A program made the translations under genes and the position numbers. Of a stretch of 64,000 nucleotides of DNA, positions 53,047-61,675 are shown piece after piece. Position 1 is the stretch's first letter, and every line of letters starts with the position of its first letter. The stretch spans positions 930,001 to 994,000 of the forward strand of contig JAOZHT010000001.1 of the NCBI GenBank assembly GCA_026014735.1. The letters are read 5' to 3'. The notes below the pieces were generated by a model that was given only the letters and a program-made list of their open reading frames with translations, made no database searches and was not told where the DNA came from. This DNA is from Candidatus Bathyarchaeota archaeon. Lineage in GTDB: Archaea; Thermoproteota; Bathyarchaeia; Bathyarchaeales; Bathycorpusculaceae.

Positions 53047-53402
53047 TTTCGTCTAATAAGTAGAACAGGCTTAGCAGATTCGCCAATTTCACGGTTTTCT
53101 CTCTTAATTTTTTGGGCACATTAGGAGTCTTGTCGTTTTGGTGTGGCAGGTATGACCATTTTTGGAATGAAGTTAAGTTCCATACCTCCGCGGGTAAAAC
53201 CGGCTCACCCCCACGTCCGAGTGAGATCACCTAATTGAGACGTAAAACGATCACTGAAAATAATTGGAAACTACTAACCATTAGCGCACGTTTTGTAATT
53301 TAATGGTTCAGTTCGAAAATTTTTGCTGTTAAGGGCGTGTTAGCGGTTAACCGCAAAGCTTTAATTCAAAACATGGTCAAAATAACGACGAAGGTAATTA
53401 AA
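53047..53402. other. Intergenic region, 356 bases
   Basis: No gene is supported here. It must carry the promoter of the winged-helix gene (minus strand) and that of the secreted protein at 53403. An open minus frame from 53230 reaches into the winged-helix gene in another phase and lacks protein-like composition. Confidence 0.4.
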
Positions 53403-54008
53403 ATGAAAAAATTTTCAACTTGCAGAAAAGCGCTCTCAAAAACGTTCCTTATGGTCATAGTCGCGGTTATTGCCATTGCTGTTGTTGGAAGCGCAGCCGC
53501 AATCTATCTAACCCAAAACCCAAGCACCCCAAACACAACCGCAACACCACCAGCATCAACAAATCCCTCCGAATCCTCAACCCCCGCACCCTCCGCCTCA
53601 ACAGGCAATGGTATCGCAACTGCTACAAGCTTACAATTCTCAGTTAATCTAATAGAAAATGGGGTTCCACAAGGTGTTTACACATTCCTAGGTAAAAACA
53701 TAGGCTCAAGTAGCTCCATGCTACGCGTAGATTGTAATGAAGGCGAATATTCAGACAACACCATATACATCTTCAACGGGGTACAGCATAAAGCTTGGAA
53801 AGGTTCTGGGAATGAATGGGAGGACCTCTCAACCTACTATGACCAAGAGTACGAAACATGGAACAATTTATGGAAGAGCTATGTAGGTAACCTTACAGCG
53901 TGGACTGGAACCGGGGGCTACTCATACACTCAAAATGGCCTAACCGTTAACTTCCATGATATACAAGTTAACCCCGAATTAGCGGACTCATTGTTTGAGC
54001 ACACCTAA
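53403..54008 (+). CDS. Exported protein with N-terminal pilin-like helix
   Basis: The protein of about 201 aa begins MKKFSTCRKALSKTFLMVIV, a basic head and a 24-residue hydrophobic helix that resembles archaeal pilin-like or uncleaved-anchor signals. A Thr/Ser/Pro-rich spacer (about 42-75) and a globular C-terminal domain with several aromatic residues follow (VQHKAWKGSGNEWEDLSTYY). The ATG at 53403 has AAGGT upstream; the longer frame from 53337 has no support. The function is unknown. Confidence 0.65.
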   Translation: MKKFSTCRKALSKTFLMVIVAVIAIAVVGSAAAIYLTQNPSTPNTTATPPASTNPSESSTPAPSASTGNGIATATSLQFSVNLIENGVPQGVYTFLGKNIGSSSSMLRVDCNEGEYSDNTIYIFNGVQHKAWKGSGNEWEDLSTYYDQEYETWNNLWKSYVGNLTAWTGTGGYSYTQNGLTVNFHDIQVNPELADSLFEHT

Positions 54009-54034
54009 AAGAAAAAGGACAACTCCCCTAACAC

Positions 54035-54058
54035 AGGCGTGCTTACACGCGCCTTTTT
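54035..54058 (+). terminator. Stem-loop with T-run after the exported-protein gene
   Basis: AGGCGTG and CACGCGCCT pair with a small bulge around CTTA, then TTTTT at 54054-54058, 27 bases after the stop at 54008. Confidence 0.55.
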
Positions 54059-54579
54059 ATAAAAAATTGTAATTACACACTTAAGCACAAAACCCACGAT
54101 AGTATGCTCGGGTAAAAGATGAATTATTCTAAGCTACGAAAAAACCGATTAAACCGTGCAACCACATAAGCCCTGAATAAACCGTGTTTAAAACAACTTT
54201 GCTATAGAAGGACACTTCAGGTTTTAGCGTCCGTCATCGCCAAGGACTAATATGCTTTCGGAAGTTTTTTTAGCATCGAAATTTCGTCGTAAAAATGCAG
54301 CCTTCAAAACGTTAAATCAGCCAATGCTGAATCAAAAAGCAAGCTAGTGGCCAGAATGCGTGAAGAGGATACGCATGCCGAATAATTAGTAGAACAGCTA
54401 TAGTTGATTGTTTTTTTATGCGTACGAAAATTGGTTGTTGCTGGACTTTTCCGTCGAGCGAAAGGCGCGTGTTGTGCGGATGAAAATGCACAAGTGATCC
54501 TCCTCTGCTACCGTTGTGTTGAGTTAGGTGATTCTTAAATAAGCAGCCAGCTATTCAGACATGTCAGAGTTGCTCTCAA
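54059..54579. other. Gene-poor region upstream of the WD40 gene
   Basis: These 521 bases have no credible gene and are more A/T-rich than the surroundings. They hold the left copy of a 75-base direct repeat (54306-54380), which contains a remnant of a small zinc-ribbon gene, and the upstream region of the WD40 gene, with TTCTTAAATAAG near 54532-54543 as a possible promoter. Confidence 0.5.
54306..54380 (-). pseudogene. 3'-end remnant of a zinc-ribbon gene; left copy of a 75-bp direct repeat
   Basis: On the minus strand the segment encodes GMRILFTHSGH-stop, the exact C-terminus of the intact 43-aa zinc-ribbon gene at 55749-55880. The match continues past the stop codon into the 3' flank: both copies span 75 bases, with 32 of the last 35 identical and weaker similarity before. 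Upstream of CGGCATG the coding similarity ends abruptly. Copy 2 is at 55711-55785, and the WD40 gene lies between them. Confidence 0.65.
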
Positions 54580-55704
54580 ATGACTCGGTTTGAACTAGCA
54601 AAACCCAAAAAGTTGGATAAAATTGAGCTTCTAAAAGGTCACCTGAGCACAGTTAACTGCATAGCATTAACCCCTAACGGTTGCTGCTTGGTCTCTGGAA
54701 GCCAAGACAAGACCGCTCGCGTGTGGTCCATGCTAGATGGCGAGTGCCTACGCGTCCTCAAAGGACACCAAGGACCTATTAACAGCGTAGTTGTAAGTGG
54801 CGATGGCAAGTTCGCAGTCACTGGCAGCAGCGATAAAAAGATAATCGTTTGGTCGCTGCAGGATGGAGAAGCCTTGGCAACTTTGGAAGGCCACCAAAGC
54901 GTTTTAGGCGTGATGTCTCTTGCCTTAAGCGCAGACGGCAGAATTTTGGTTTCAAGCGACAAAGTTAAGGAAATGTTTGTGTGGTCTTTGCCAAATCGAA
55001 AACGAGTTTGCCAAGTTAAGCCTCCTAGAAAAAGATACCTTTCCGGTGACATTGCGATGACAGTTGACGGGCGCTATGCTGTCGTGGGTGACTTCGTTTG
55101 GTCCTTGCCAACTAAAGCAGGCCTTTTTGCTAGTGCTAAACAGTTGTTCTCCATTGGATCGTTAGGTGCCATTATAACGTATGATGGGGTGCTCATCAAT
55201 CACGTCGGGGGGACAAGAATCATGCTAAGGCCGCTCTTTACCCGAAGTGAGGTTGACGGAGTCATTCATTACGAAGTAGCCAGTCGCAGCGATACATCTA
55301 ACGGGACATACGGTTACACAGCCGCCTATGGAGGTGCATGTAACCTTTACTCAGGCACTCCCTCCCCGGATAGCAACGCTTACGACGGAAATATTACGGC
55401 CCTGGGAGTTAGCCCCGACGGAGGAAAACTGGCCTCTATCACAGACCACCACATTGTAATTCGTAGGCTCGATAACGGATGGCCCGAGACTTTCCTCTCA
55501 TATCCAGACGAAAAATACTTCAACTTGCATTCGGTGAAAAAACAAGGTCCGGGCTACACTTACAAGTCAAAAGAGCCAACTTGCGAACTAAACGAAATCG
55601 TGCTTGACTCAGACGTGAACACCGTCGCGGCTAGTGGCGACAGCAAGTACATTTTTCTCTGGCGCGGAAATTCAGAAACGGCACAAAAAGGAAAAAAGGT
55701 TTGA
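54580..55704 (+). CDS. WD40-repeat protein
   Basis: The 374-aa protein has clear WD40 repeats in its N-terminal half: LKGHLSTVNCIALTPNGCCL, then SGSQDKTARVWSMLDGECL; LKGHQGPINSVVVSGDGKF, then SDKKIIVWSLQDG; and LEGHQSVLGVMSLALSADGR. Later blades degenerate (ITALGVSPDGGKLASITDHH). It has no signal peptide, so it is cytoplasmic, probably a scaffold. WD40 proteins of this kind are uncommon in archaea, so transfer is likely. It is enclosed by two copies of a 75-base repeat, which suggests that it came in as a cassette. Confidence 0.85.
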   Translation: MTRFELAKPKKLDKIELLKGHLSTVNCIALTPNGCCLVSGSQDKTARVWSMLDGECLRVLKGHQGPINSVVVSGDGKFAVTGSSDKKIIVWSLQDGEALATLEGHQSVLGVMSLALSADGRILVSSDKVKEMFVWSLPNRKRVCQVKPPRKRYLSGDIAMTVDGRYAVVGDFVWSLPTKAGLFASAKQLFSIGSLGAIITYDGVLINHVGGTRIMLRPLFTRSEVDGVIHYEVASRSDTSNGTYGYTAAYGGACNLYSGTPSPDSNAYDGNITALGVSPDGGKLASITDHHIVIRRLDNGWPETFLSYPDEKYFNLHSVKKQGPGYTYKSKEPTCELNEIVLDSDVNTVAASGDSKYIFLWRGNSETAQKGKKV

Positions 55705-55710
55705 GCCGAC

Positions 55711-55785
55711 AAAACGTTTAGAGCAACCGTCGCAGAATCAAAAACTGTTTAGTGCCCTGAATGAGTGAAGAGGATACGCATGCCG
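55711..55785 (-). repeat. Right copy of the 75-bp direct repeat flanking the WD40 gene
   Basis: The segment covers the last 12 codons of the zinc-ribbon gene 55749-55880 and about 38 bases of its 3' flank. The left copy is at 54306-54380. The two copies share a perfect run of 21 bases, GTGAAGAGGATACGCATGCC plus G. Confidence 0.7.
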
Positions 55786-55880
55786 CATTTTGGGCATTCA
55801 TGATAGAGCATTTTGCCGTTGCCATCGCATACAGGCTTCATTTCCTCGTAGCATTCGGGGCAGAGACGCTTAGGGTCCAT
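55749..55880 (-). CDS. 43-aa zinc-ribbon protein
   Basis: The frame reads MDPKRLCPECYEEMKPVCDG, then HECPKCGMRIL and FTHSGH. Two CPxC pairs (residues 7-10 and about 29-32) form a rubredoxin-like zinc ribbon. It starts at ATG 55880. The 3' end is duplicated 1.4 kb away on the other side of the WD40 gene, which also shows that the frame is a real, once-conserved gene. No function can be named. Confidence 0.7.
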   Translation of the reverse strand: MDPKRLCPECYEEMKPVCDGNGKMLYHECPKCGMRILFTHSGH

Positions 55881-56000
55881 TTTGCTTCAAGAACTGATTT
55901 GCAGTCTGCGGATATAACCCTTTGCAAAGGACACCATTGAAATCTACCTGCATGGGCTTCTCTGAGGGACCCTAAGAAAGCCGAGGGCTATTTTGCCAAA

Positions 56001-58328
56001 ATGCCTATAAAAACAGACGTAGTAGTAAAGATTGGTTATCGCTTTTTGGAGATGACCTGCGTGGTTTTTTTAGGATTTAATGGAATTTTAAACAAAGACA
56101 AGAAAATTTTCACTGCCGCCCTTGCTGTTTTACTTGCTCTATCCGGTCTGCCGCTTCTCCTTGCACAGTCGGCGGCGGCGCAGTCAAACTATCTTTTCAG
56201 CGACGGCTTTGCAAGCGCAGATTTTTCGGCTTGGACGGGAACCAAAAGCTATCGCTCAGGCGTGAGTGCTTCTTTGCAGTCTGCAACTGCCCTTGACGAC
56301 TCATACGCCATGAAGGTAGCGGTGGCTGATGGCTCAGGCGAAAACGGGGTCTGCATCTATAAAGACCTCACCACCAAATATGCAGCCATTAACGCGCGGG
56401 TGTATATGCGCCTCAACGGCAACCCCGCCTCAGATGCGAAACTGGAGGTCTTCGGGTTCAGTAGCGACGGCTGGATACCTAACACCGTCGGCGCCCAAGT
56501 TAACATCCACGGCAGCGGCGGCGCCGCTCAGTGGCAAGTGGATTATTACAGGAACGGCTGGCAAACCGCCATCTTTGGCACGGTCATCCCCGATAAGTGG
56601 TATTGTGTTGAACTCAAGCTTGTCATCGGCAGAGGAACAGGGGAAACCCGCCTCTACATAGACGAGGCAGAGGTATTCACGCAGACGGGTTTAACTAATA
56701 CAGCGCCTGGAAGTTCGGTTCGCTACTTCTGTTTGGGCGTGGACGATGAATTCGGCGGCAACAACCTGAATGCGTTTTTTGATGCGGTGGCATTGTCGCA
56801 AAGCTACATTGGACCTATCTCGGTTCTGCCGACCCCGACGCCTTCGCCATCTCCGTCTCCCACCCCAACAGCTTCCCCAACGCCTACTATAGCCCCCACA
56901 GAAACGCCTTCGCCGACCCCTACAGCTACCCCAACCGCTTCCCCCACCAATACCCCAACACCTACACCTACTTCTTCCCCGACGCCCAGCCCCTCCCCAT
57001 CTCCAACTCCAACCGCAACGCCCACATCTACACCAACTCCCTCGCCTTCACCCTCGCCCTCGCCGTCACCTACCGCCTCTCCTTCTCCGTCACCTTCGCC
57101 TACCCCAACCTTAACCCCAACAATCACCCCGACGCCCACACCCAGCCCAACCCCAACATCAACCCCCACCCCAACCTACAAAGAAGCCACCCTAAACCGA
57201 CCCATACAGGCAAGCTGGATTGCAGCTGACGGAACCCTCTACGCGGGCTCAGGCAACACAGTGTATAAGAGCCCCGACGGCGGCGTAACCTGGCAATCCT
57301 TATTATCCTTCAGTGGAGCCACCACAACGCTGGACTGTGTCTATGTGAACCAGCAGGGGTACGTTTTTGCTTCGCCGGGCGCGGATTCCCTGACTTCCTC
57401 GGCGGGGCTCTATCGCAGCGTTAACGGTGGGCAAACCTGGACAAAAGTGATGGCGCTCTCTGTAGGATGCAGCATTTGGCCGATGGCTCAGGACAGGGAT
57501 GGAAACCTTTTTGCGGGGATATACACGGCGGGCTGGAGGGCAAACGCAAGCATCTTTAAAAGCACCGACGGCGGCGCGCATTGGACCACCGTCTATTATG
57601 ACCCCCACGCACGTCACATCCATGGCTTAGATGTCGATTTAAGCAACAACTACGTGTACGCCACGGTGGGGGACGTTAGGGTTACTCCTGAGTGGACCTG
57701 CTATGTCATCCGCTCAGTAAACGATGGGGCGCCCAATAGCTGGAGTAAAATCTTCACTTTACCCCAAATGCTCTCAGTGGAAGCAGTGAATAAAGTCGAC
57801 GCAAACGGTCACCTCGTTTCGGTCGCCCGCATCTTTTCAACCGACTTTGACAACGGGCAAATCTGGAGAACCACCGACGATAGCAACTTTAACTTAGTCT
57901 TTGATATGGGAGATCAAGCCTACGGCTTCTGGATTCGCTCCAACAGCCTAAACGGCAAAATCTACGCGAGCTTTCTGTGCGGTGAAGGCCCCCGGCAGTG
58001 GATTTCAGGGATATATGTCAGCAGCGACTACGGTGCAAGCTGGAGCCTCTACAAGAGTTTCAGTGGACGCAGCCCCTACGACGGTTCGCCATCGGCAAGC
58101 AACTTCCAGGATGGCACCCTCTACTATGCAGTTCAGCTAAACGGGGTCTGGCAGAACGGAGTAAAAATTTATCCCTCCTACCAGAGCCCAAGCCAAAATA
58201 CAGCGGCTCTGTCGGTTTTGGCTCCGACTGCTGAAATGGCGGTTTTGGTCGGGGTTATTTTTGGGCCCGCCCTTATCCTACATATGAGAGCAAGGAACCC
58301 GGTGGCAAGAACCAAATTGTGGCTTTGA
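56001..58328 (+). CDS. Large surface protein with Asp-box (BNR) propeller and Ser/Thr/Pro stalk
   Basis: The protein of up to 775 aa has a signal peptide ([20 protein letters not shown]). A concanavalin-like domain (about 65-270) opens [16 protein letters not shown]. Then comes a 120-residue stalk of PTPTPSPSP repeats (about 274-393). A BNR/sialidase-type propeller with Asp-boxes [24 protein letters not shown] and SSDYGASW follows (about 400-735), and a C-terminal helix anchor (about 747-765). It probably binds or cleaves extracellular glycans. ATG 56001 lies on a TATA-like CCTATAAAAAC (56003-56012), so translation may really begin further in, at ATG 56052 or GTG 56061. Confidence 0.78.
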   Translation: MPIKTDVVVKIGYRFLEMTCVVFLGFNGILNKDKKIFTAALAVLLALSGLPLLLAQSAAAQSNYLFSDGFASADFSAWTGTKSYRSGVSASLQSATALDDSYAMKVAVADGSGENGVCIYKDLTTKYAAINARVYMRLNGNPASDAKLEVFGFSSDGWIPNTVGAQVNIHGSGGAAQWQVDYYRNGWQTAIFGTVIPDKWYCVELKLVIGRGTGETRLYIDEAEVFTQTGLTNTAPGSSVRYFCLGVDDEFGGNNLNAFFDAVALSQSYIGPISVLPTPTPSPSPSPTPTASPTPTIAPTETPSPTPTATPTASPTNTPTPTPTSSPTPSPSPSPTPTATPTSTPTPSPSPSPSPSPTASPSPSPSPTPTLTPTITPTPTPSPTPTSTPTPTYKEATLNRPIQASWIAADGTLYAGSGNTVYKSPDGGVTWQSLLSFSGATTTLDCVYVNQQGYVFASPGADSLTSSAGLYRSVNGGQTWTKVMALSVGCSIWPMAQDRDGNLFAGIYTAGWRANASIFKSTDGGAHWTTVYYDPHARHIHGLDVDLSNNYVYATVGDVRVTPEWTCYVIRSVNDGAPNSWSKIFTLPQMLSVEAVNKVDANGHLVSVARIFSTDFDNGQIWRTTDDSNFNLVFDMGDQAYGFWIRSNSLNGKIYASFLCGEGPRQWISGIYVSSDYGASWSLYKSFSGRSPYDGSPSASNFQDGTLYYAVQLNGVWQNGVKIYPSYQSPSQNTAALSVLAPTAEMAVLVGVIFGPALILHMRARNPVARTKLWL
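56832..57178 (+). repeat. Low-complexity Ser/Thr/Pro-coding repeat
   Basis: About 350 bases of near-repetitive ACCCCxACxCCT-type codons encode the stalk of the Asp-box protein. They contain almost no guanine on this strand. Slippage and recombination are likely here, and stalk length is probably variable between strains. Confidence 0.8.
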
Positions 58329-58355
58329 AAAACAAAAAGAAAAGAAGGAAAGAGT

Positions 58356-59003
58356 TTAGGTTTGGGTTTTGTTTGCTGTTCCAGTCATTCCCGGGGGAAG
58401 ATCTGGGAAGTTTGCGCTTACGCGTTGCTCCGCGACGGTTGCTGCTTCAGATAGGATTTTTGAGGCGTCTTCGTTGACGTTCTCGAAGTTCAATGACATA
58501 CCGCTTGAGGTGCCTGCTTCAAACATTAATCCGCTTAGCATGTTGCCGATGTCGCCTAGTTCGCCCTCTGCCTCAGGCAATACGCCGCCAAGGCCGCTGC
58601 TGACGCTGCGCAATACACCGATGCATGGACCGAGCATAGCACAGACATCGCCGAGTTCAGAGACCGTTTTGATTCTAAGCGAAACCTGATCTAATGCGAG
58701 GCGCGCGTTCATTATGAGCCGGTTCATTTTGCGTATTTCAGCCAGTTCGGTAGCGTAGATGTTGGCGTGTGCTTGGTCGTGGTCGGTGTAGGCTTTGACG
58801 AGTTTAGCGAAGAGAGCCTTGTCTTTTTGGCTGAAGCGGTCGCTTGATTGGTCAAGCTTGCTGATTTGCATGTCAAGCTGTCTTACTGCAAAGTCAAGGC
58901 GGGGTTTCAGCGGCGGCGGGGGCTGCACGGTGTCTTTTAGGGCGTTGATCATTGAGTCGCCTTCTTTTTTAGATTCCCATTTTTTAGCAAATCGTTCAGA
59001 CAT
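58356..59003 (-). CDS. cdvB: ESCRT-III/Snf7 family protein, CdvB-like
   Basis: The protein of about 215 aa belongs to the archaeal ESCRT-III (CdvB) family, which forms constricting filaments in cell division or vesicle budding. The core (about 33-150) starts LKPRLDFAVRQLDMQISKLD and continues in helices SQKDKALFAKLVKAYTDHDQ, IRKMNRLIMNARLALDQVSL and ISELGD-like segments. The C-terminal ANFPDLPPGMTG resembles a MIM2 motif for the MIT domain of the Vps4/CdvC ATPase. The winged helix of Sulfolobus CdvB, which binds CdvA, is absent. ATG 59003 has GAGG eight bases upstream; the frame to 59126 is not supported. CdvA and CdvC are not in the window. Confidence 0.88.
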   Translation of the reverse strand: MSERFAKKWESKKEGDSMINALKDTVQPPPPLKPRLDFAVRQLDMQISKLDQSSDRFSQKDKALFAKLVKAYTDHDQAHANIYATELAEIRKMNRLIMNARLALDQVSLRIKTVSELGDVCAMLGPCIGVLRSVSSGLGGVLPEAEGELGDIGNMLSGLMFEAGTSSGMSLNFENVNEDASKILSEAATVAEQRVSANFPDLPPGMTGTANKTQT

Positions 59004-59220
59004 GTTAACATCCTCTTGAACACCGATACGGCAAATGACGCTTTTAATTGTTGCTAACATGCAGGTATATATGTAAAAAACAGTGCGTGTTTCCTGCGCG
59101 ATCAAGTTAACCACAATCACCTGCAAGCATAGAAGAAAAAGGCAGTCACCACCAAAATCCCAAAAGAGAGGAATTAAAGCGCTCTTAACCTAAAAACACG
59201 TAAAATTGATATGCTGAAAA

Positions 59221-60081
59221 TCAGAAGATACCGCCGACTATGAACGCGACCAGCGCCAGCATCATCGCGTATTTCCATATGTGCCGTGCTTTGTTGGGGT
59301 TTTTAAACAGCAGCGGCATCGAGCACAGAAACACCGCGTCGGCGACAAGTACCACACCAAGGTAGCCTATGCCTAAAAGCCCCAGCGGATAATACGCCAC
59401 GACGCTAAGAACGATGGCGAGGAGCAGAAGCGCTATGGCTATGGCGTTGGCTTTCTTTACACCGATGATTTTAGGCAGACTCTTTTGGTTACTGTCCCCC
59501 CGCATGTCCTCAACGTCCTTGACGACTTCGCGGGCGGTAATCGAGAGAAAAGCCGCTGCAGCCATAAACAAGACGGGGCCGACGTTGCCCACTATGACGC
59601 CGCCGTAGATAAACGCTAAAACCGCCAGCAACCCAATAAAGATGTTGCCGAAAGCCTTCACCCGCTTCTTCACCGAGAAATCATAGGTTAACTCCAAAAC
59701 CAAAGCTGCTAAAACCACGATAACCGACAAAACCCCCGCCTGCAAAGCCACCAGCGCACCCAAAACAAGCGAAACAGCGAAAAGCACACCTGAATAAGCC
59801 AATGCGGCGCGGGGGCTTATTTTTCCTGAGGGGAGAGGGCGTTCGGGATGGTTGATTTTGTCGGCTTCACAGTCAAAATAGTCATTTAATGTGTTGCTTG
59901 CGCTGGTGAAGGTGAAACCGACAAAGAACGCGAGGACTGCAGGTACCCAGAGGGCAGTTATGCCTGTTCCAGCCGCCACAAATACAGCGGCAAATATGGC
60001 GACTGCGCCAAGCAGCGAGGTGAATGGGCGGCCCAGCGCAAAGAGGGCAGAAGCTTTAGAGGCGGCTTGGTTAGAACTCAT
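59221..60081 (-). CDS. UbiA prenyltransferase, probable digeranylgeranylglyceryl phosphate synthase
   Basis: A UbiA-superfamily protein of about 286 aa with eight or nine transmembrane helices. It has the first aspartate-rich motif ASNTLNDYFDCEADKINHPE, then RPLPSGKI (about 57-85), and the second one in VVKDVEDMRGDSNQKSLPKI. The archaeal enzyme of this type adds the second geranylgeranyl chain to make the ether-lipid core. ATG 60081 overlaps the end of the upstream gene by 11 bases (ATGAGTTCTAA), so translation is coupled. The partner gene looks like a divergent cis-prenyltransferase, which supports a lipid-related operon. Confidence 0.87.
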   Translation of the reverse strand: MSSNQAASKASALFALGRPFTSLLGAVAIFAAVFVAAGTGITALWVPAVLAFFVGFTFTSASNTLNDYFDCEADKINHPERPLPSGKISPRAALAYSGVLFAVSLVLGALVALQAGVLSVIVVLAALVLELTYDFSVKKRVKAFGNIFIGLLAVLAFIYGGVIVGNVGPVLFMAAAAFLSITAREVVKDVEDMRGDSNQKSLPKIIGVKKANAIAIALLLLAIVLSVVAYYPLGLLGIGYLGVVLVADAVFLCSMPLLFKNPNKARHIWKYAMMLALVAFIVGGIF

Positions 60082-60979
60082 AGGTTTCGGGTCCAGATGA
60101 GCCTGCAATCACGGCTCGCTTGGAGTTGGGGGGATACTTGCTGGGTTGAGGCGATTTTTCGCTGAACAGTTGTCTGTGCACAAAGTAGAGGTCTTCTTCG
60201 CGCTGTTTACGAATCAACTCTTTTTCGCCTGCACCGTAGCGTTTCAGGTACTGCGTACCCGAGTTAAGCACCTTTGAGCGCACGGAGAGCGCGATAAGTG
60301 TAAGAAGCTGCTGGTCTGACCAGGTGGAGCCCGCGGAGCCCTGCTGCACATACATCAAGCTGCTGAAGTCCGAACGGTAAGGCGGCAGCATCATGCCCGT
60401 GGGAAACTGGAATTTTGTATGCCGCACCGTCACGTCGATGTTGGGTAACTCACGGAAAATCTCGGGGTGCTTAATCGCCCAATCCAGCGAGTAGTTGATA
60501 AGAAAAATCGCGCAGAAAGAGGTGTTCTTCTCGGTTTTCCGCATAAGTTCCTGAAGCTGCAACGCGAAGTTGCCGGCGTGTCCTGATGGCTCAAGGCTTT
60601 CGCCTAAATCGCCTAGAAAACAGAGTTTAACATTGTATTTTTGCGCGTATTCTTCGTAGATGGGGAAGAGGTTTTTGAGGCCTACAAAGATGTCGGGGTA
60701 ATTCTCGCGGTTTTTATGTTTCTCCTCGATGACGTTGATGTAGCATGCAGGCATACCCAGCACCCGCAGCATATGGATGACGCGTAGGCAGAATATGCCG
60801 CCGTCGAAGTAGGCGTCTTGGCCCTTCTGCGCTGTGGAGGTACGCATGCCATCGGTCATTTCGTAGATGACGGTGCGTAGCAGTTCATCGTCGATGTTTT
60901 CTATGTCAAGAGTTTTGCAGAGTTCTTGGAAGCGACTTTTGATGGTTTGGTCAGTTAGCAAATCATATACGGGTTGCAA
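60071..60979 (-). CDS. Divergent cis-prenyltransferase-like (undecaprenyl diphosphate synthase family) protein
   Basis: The 302-aa soluble protein has segments that recall UppS/cis-prenyltransferases in order: YNVKLCFLGDLGESLEPSGH where UppS has its RxxGDL region, CAIFLINYSLDWAI where UppS has the N-Y-G-G-R strand, and IDVTVRHTKFQFPTGMMLPP where UppS has D-L-x-I-R-T-G-G. The catalytic arginines after this point are not conserved in the usual way. It may be an inactive or altered member. It is coupled to the UbiA gene downstream. The family call is moderate and the function unknown. Confidence 0.5.
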   Translation of the reverse strand: MQPVYDLLTDQTIKSRFQELCKTLDIENIDDELLRTVIYEMTDGMRTSTAQKGQDAYFDGGIFCLRVIHMLRVLGMPACYINVIEEKHKNRENYPDIFVGLKNLFPIYEEYAQKYNVKLCFLGDLGESLEPSGHAGNFALQLQELMRKTEKNTSFCAIFLINYSLDWAIKHPEIFRELPNIDVTVRHTKFQFPTGMMLPPYRSDFSSLMYVQQGSAGSTWSDQQLLTLIALSVRSKVLNSGTQYLKRYGAGEKELIRKQREEDLYFVHRQLFSEKSPQPSKYPPNSKRAVIAGSSGPETYEF

Positions 60980-61079
60980 GTGGTTCCCTCTGAGATGTTA
61001 GTAAGGGATAATATGCGTCCAAAATATAATACTTGCTTTAGCCAGGGCATATTTTGGGCAAAAAACGGTGACTGCACCG

Positions 61080-61126
61080 ACAAGGCAAAAAGATGGAGAC
61101 AACGGAGGCTTCAACGCGGTGACTGC
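61080..61126. repeat. Pair of short direct repeats upstream of the DUF454 gene
   Basis: CGGTGACTGCAC occurs near 61067-61078 and again near 61119-61130, about 52 bases apart. They lie upstream of the TATA-like ACATATATAATTT (about 61130-61142) of the gene at 61171, so they could be activator or repressor sites. Confidence 0.4.
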
Positions 61127-61170
61127 ACAACATATATAATTTCATTTGCAGGCAAAATATATGGAAAGCA

Positions 61171-61617
61171 ATGTCAAATCACCCCCCGATATCCCAATCA
61201 AAAATTAAAAAACAGAAAGCCCTACGGGTGCTGCTGATGATTGTGGGCACCATCTCGCTTGCGCTAGGCACCATCGGATTATTCCTACCCATCTTGCCCA
61301 CGACGCCTTTTCTTTTGCTTGCCGCCGCCTGTTACCTGCGGAGTTCGGAGCGGATGCATAAGTGGCTGCTTGGGAACCGATGGTTTGGGGAATACATAAA
61401 GAACTATCAGGCGGGGCGGGGCATACCGATGAAAACTAAGCTTGTAGCGTTGGCGGTTTTGTGGGGTACGATTTTGTACTCGACGTTTTTTGTGGTTGAT
61501 GAGGTCTTGGTTTTGCAGGTTGTGCTGGTGGCTATTGCGGTGGGGGTAAGTGCCCATTTGATTAGGCTGCCGACTTTCAAGGGAACATGTAGAAACCAGC
61601 CGCAGAAGAGCCTATGA
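61171..61617 (+). CDS. DUF454 (YbaN-like) membrane protein
   Basis: The 148-aa protein has the family pattern LALGTIGLFLPILPTTPFLL then AACYLRSSERMHKWLLGNRWF (about 30-70), followed by two more helices. The PxLPTTPFLLLA motif is diagnostic. The biochemical function is unknown; bacterial relatives are inner-membrane proteins. GGAAAGCA lies before the ATG. Confidence 0.88.
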   Translation: MSNHPPISQSKIKKQKALRVLLMIVGTISLALGTIGLFLPILPTTPFLLLAAACYLRSSERMHKWLLGNRWFGEYIKNYQAGRGIPMKTKLVALAVLWGTILYSTFFVVDEVLVLQVVLVAIAVGVSAHLIRLPTFKGTCRNQPQKSL

Positions 61618-61675
61618 GAAACATTAAAAGCCCCAGCAGACAACCTATCACATACAGAATCGTTGGTGAAACTGC

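Noticed and set aside
56804-57169. Minus-strand 121-codon frame of Gly/Val repeats
   Set aside because: It is the antisense of the Ser/Thr/Pro stalk of the surface protein at 56001-58328, a composition effect and not a gene.
60974-61237. 87-codon plus frame with scattered cysteines upstream of the DUF454 gene
   Set aside because: It overlaps the DUF454 start in another phase, contains the promoter and the short direct repeats, and has no Shine-Dalgarno.
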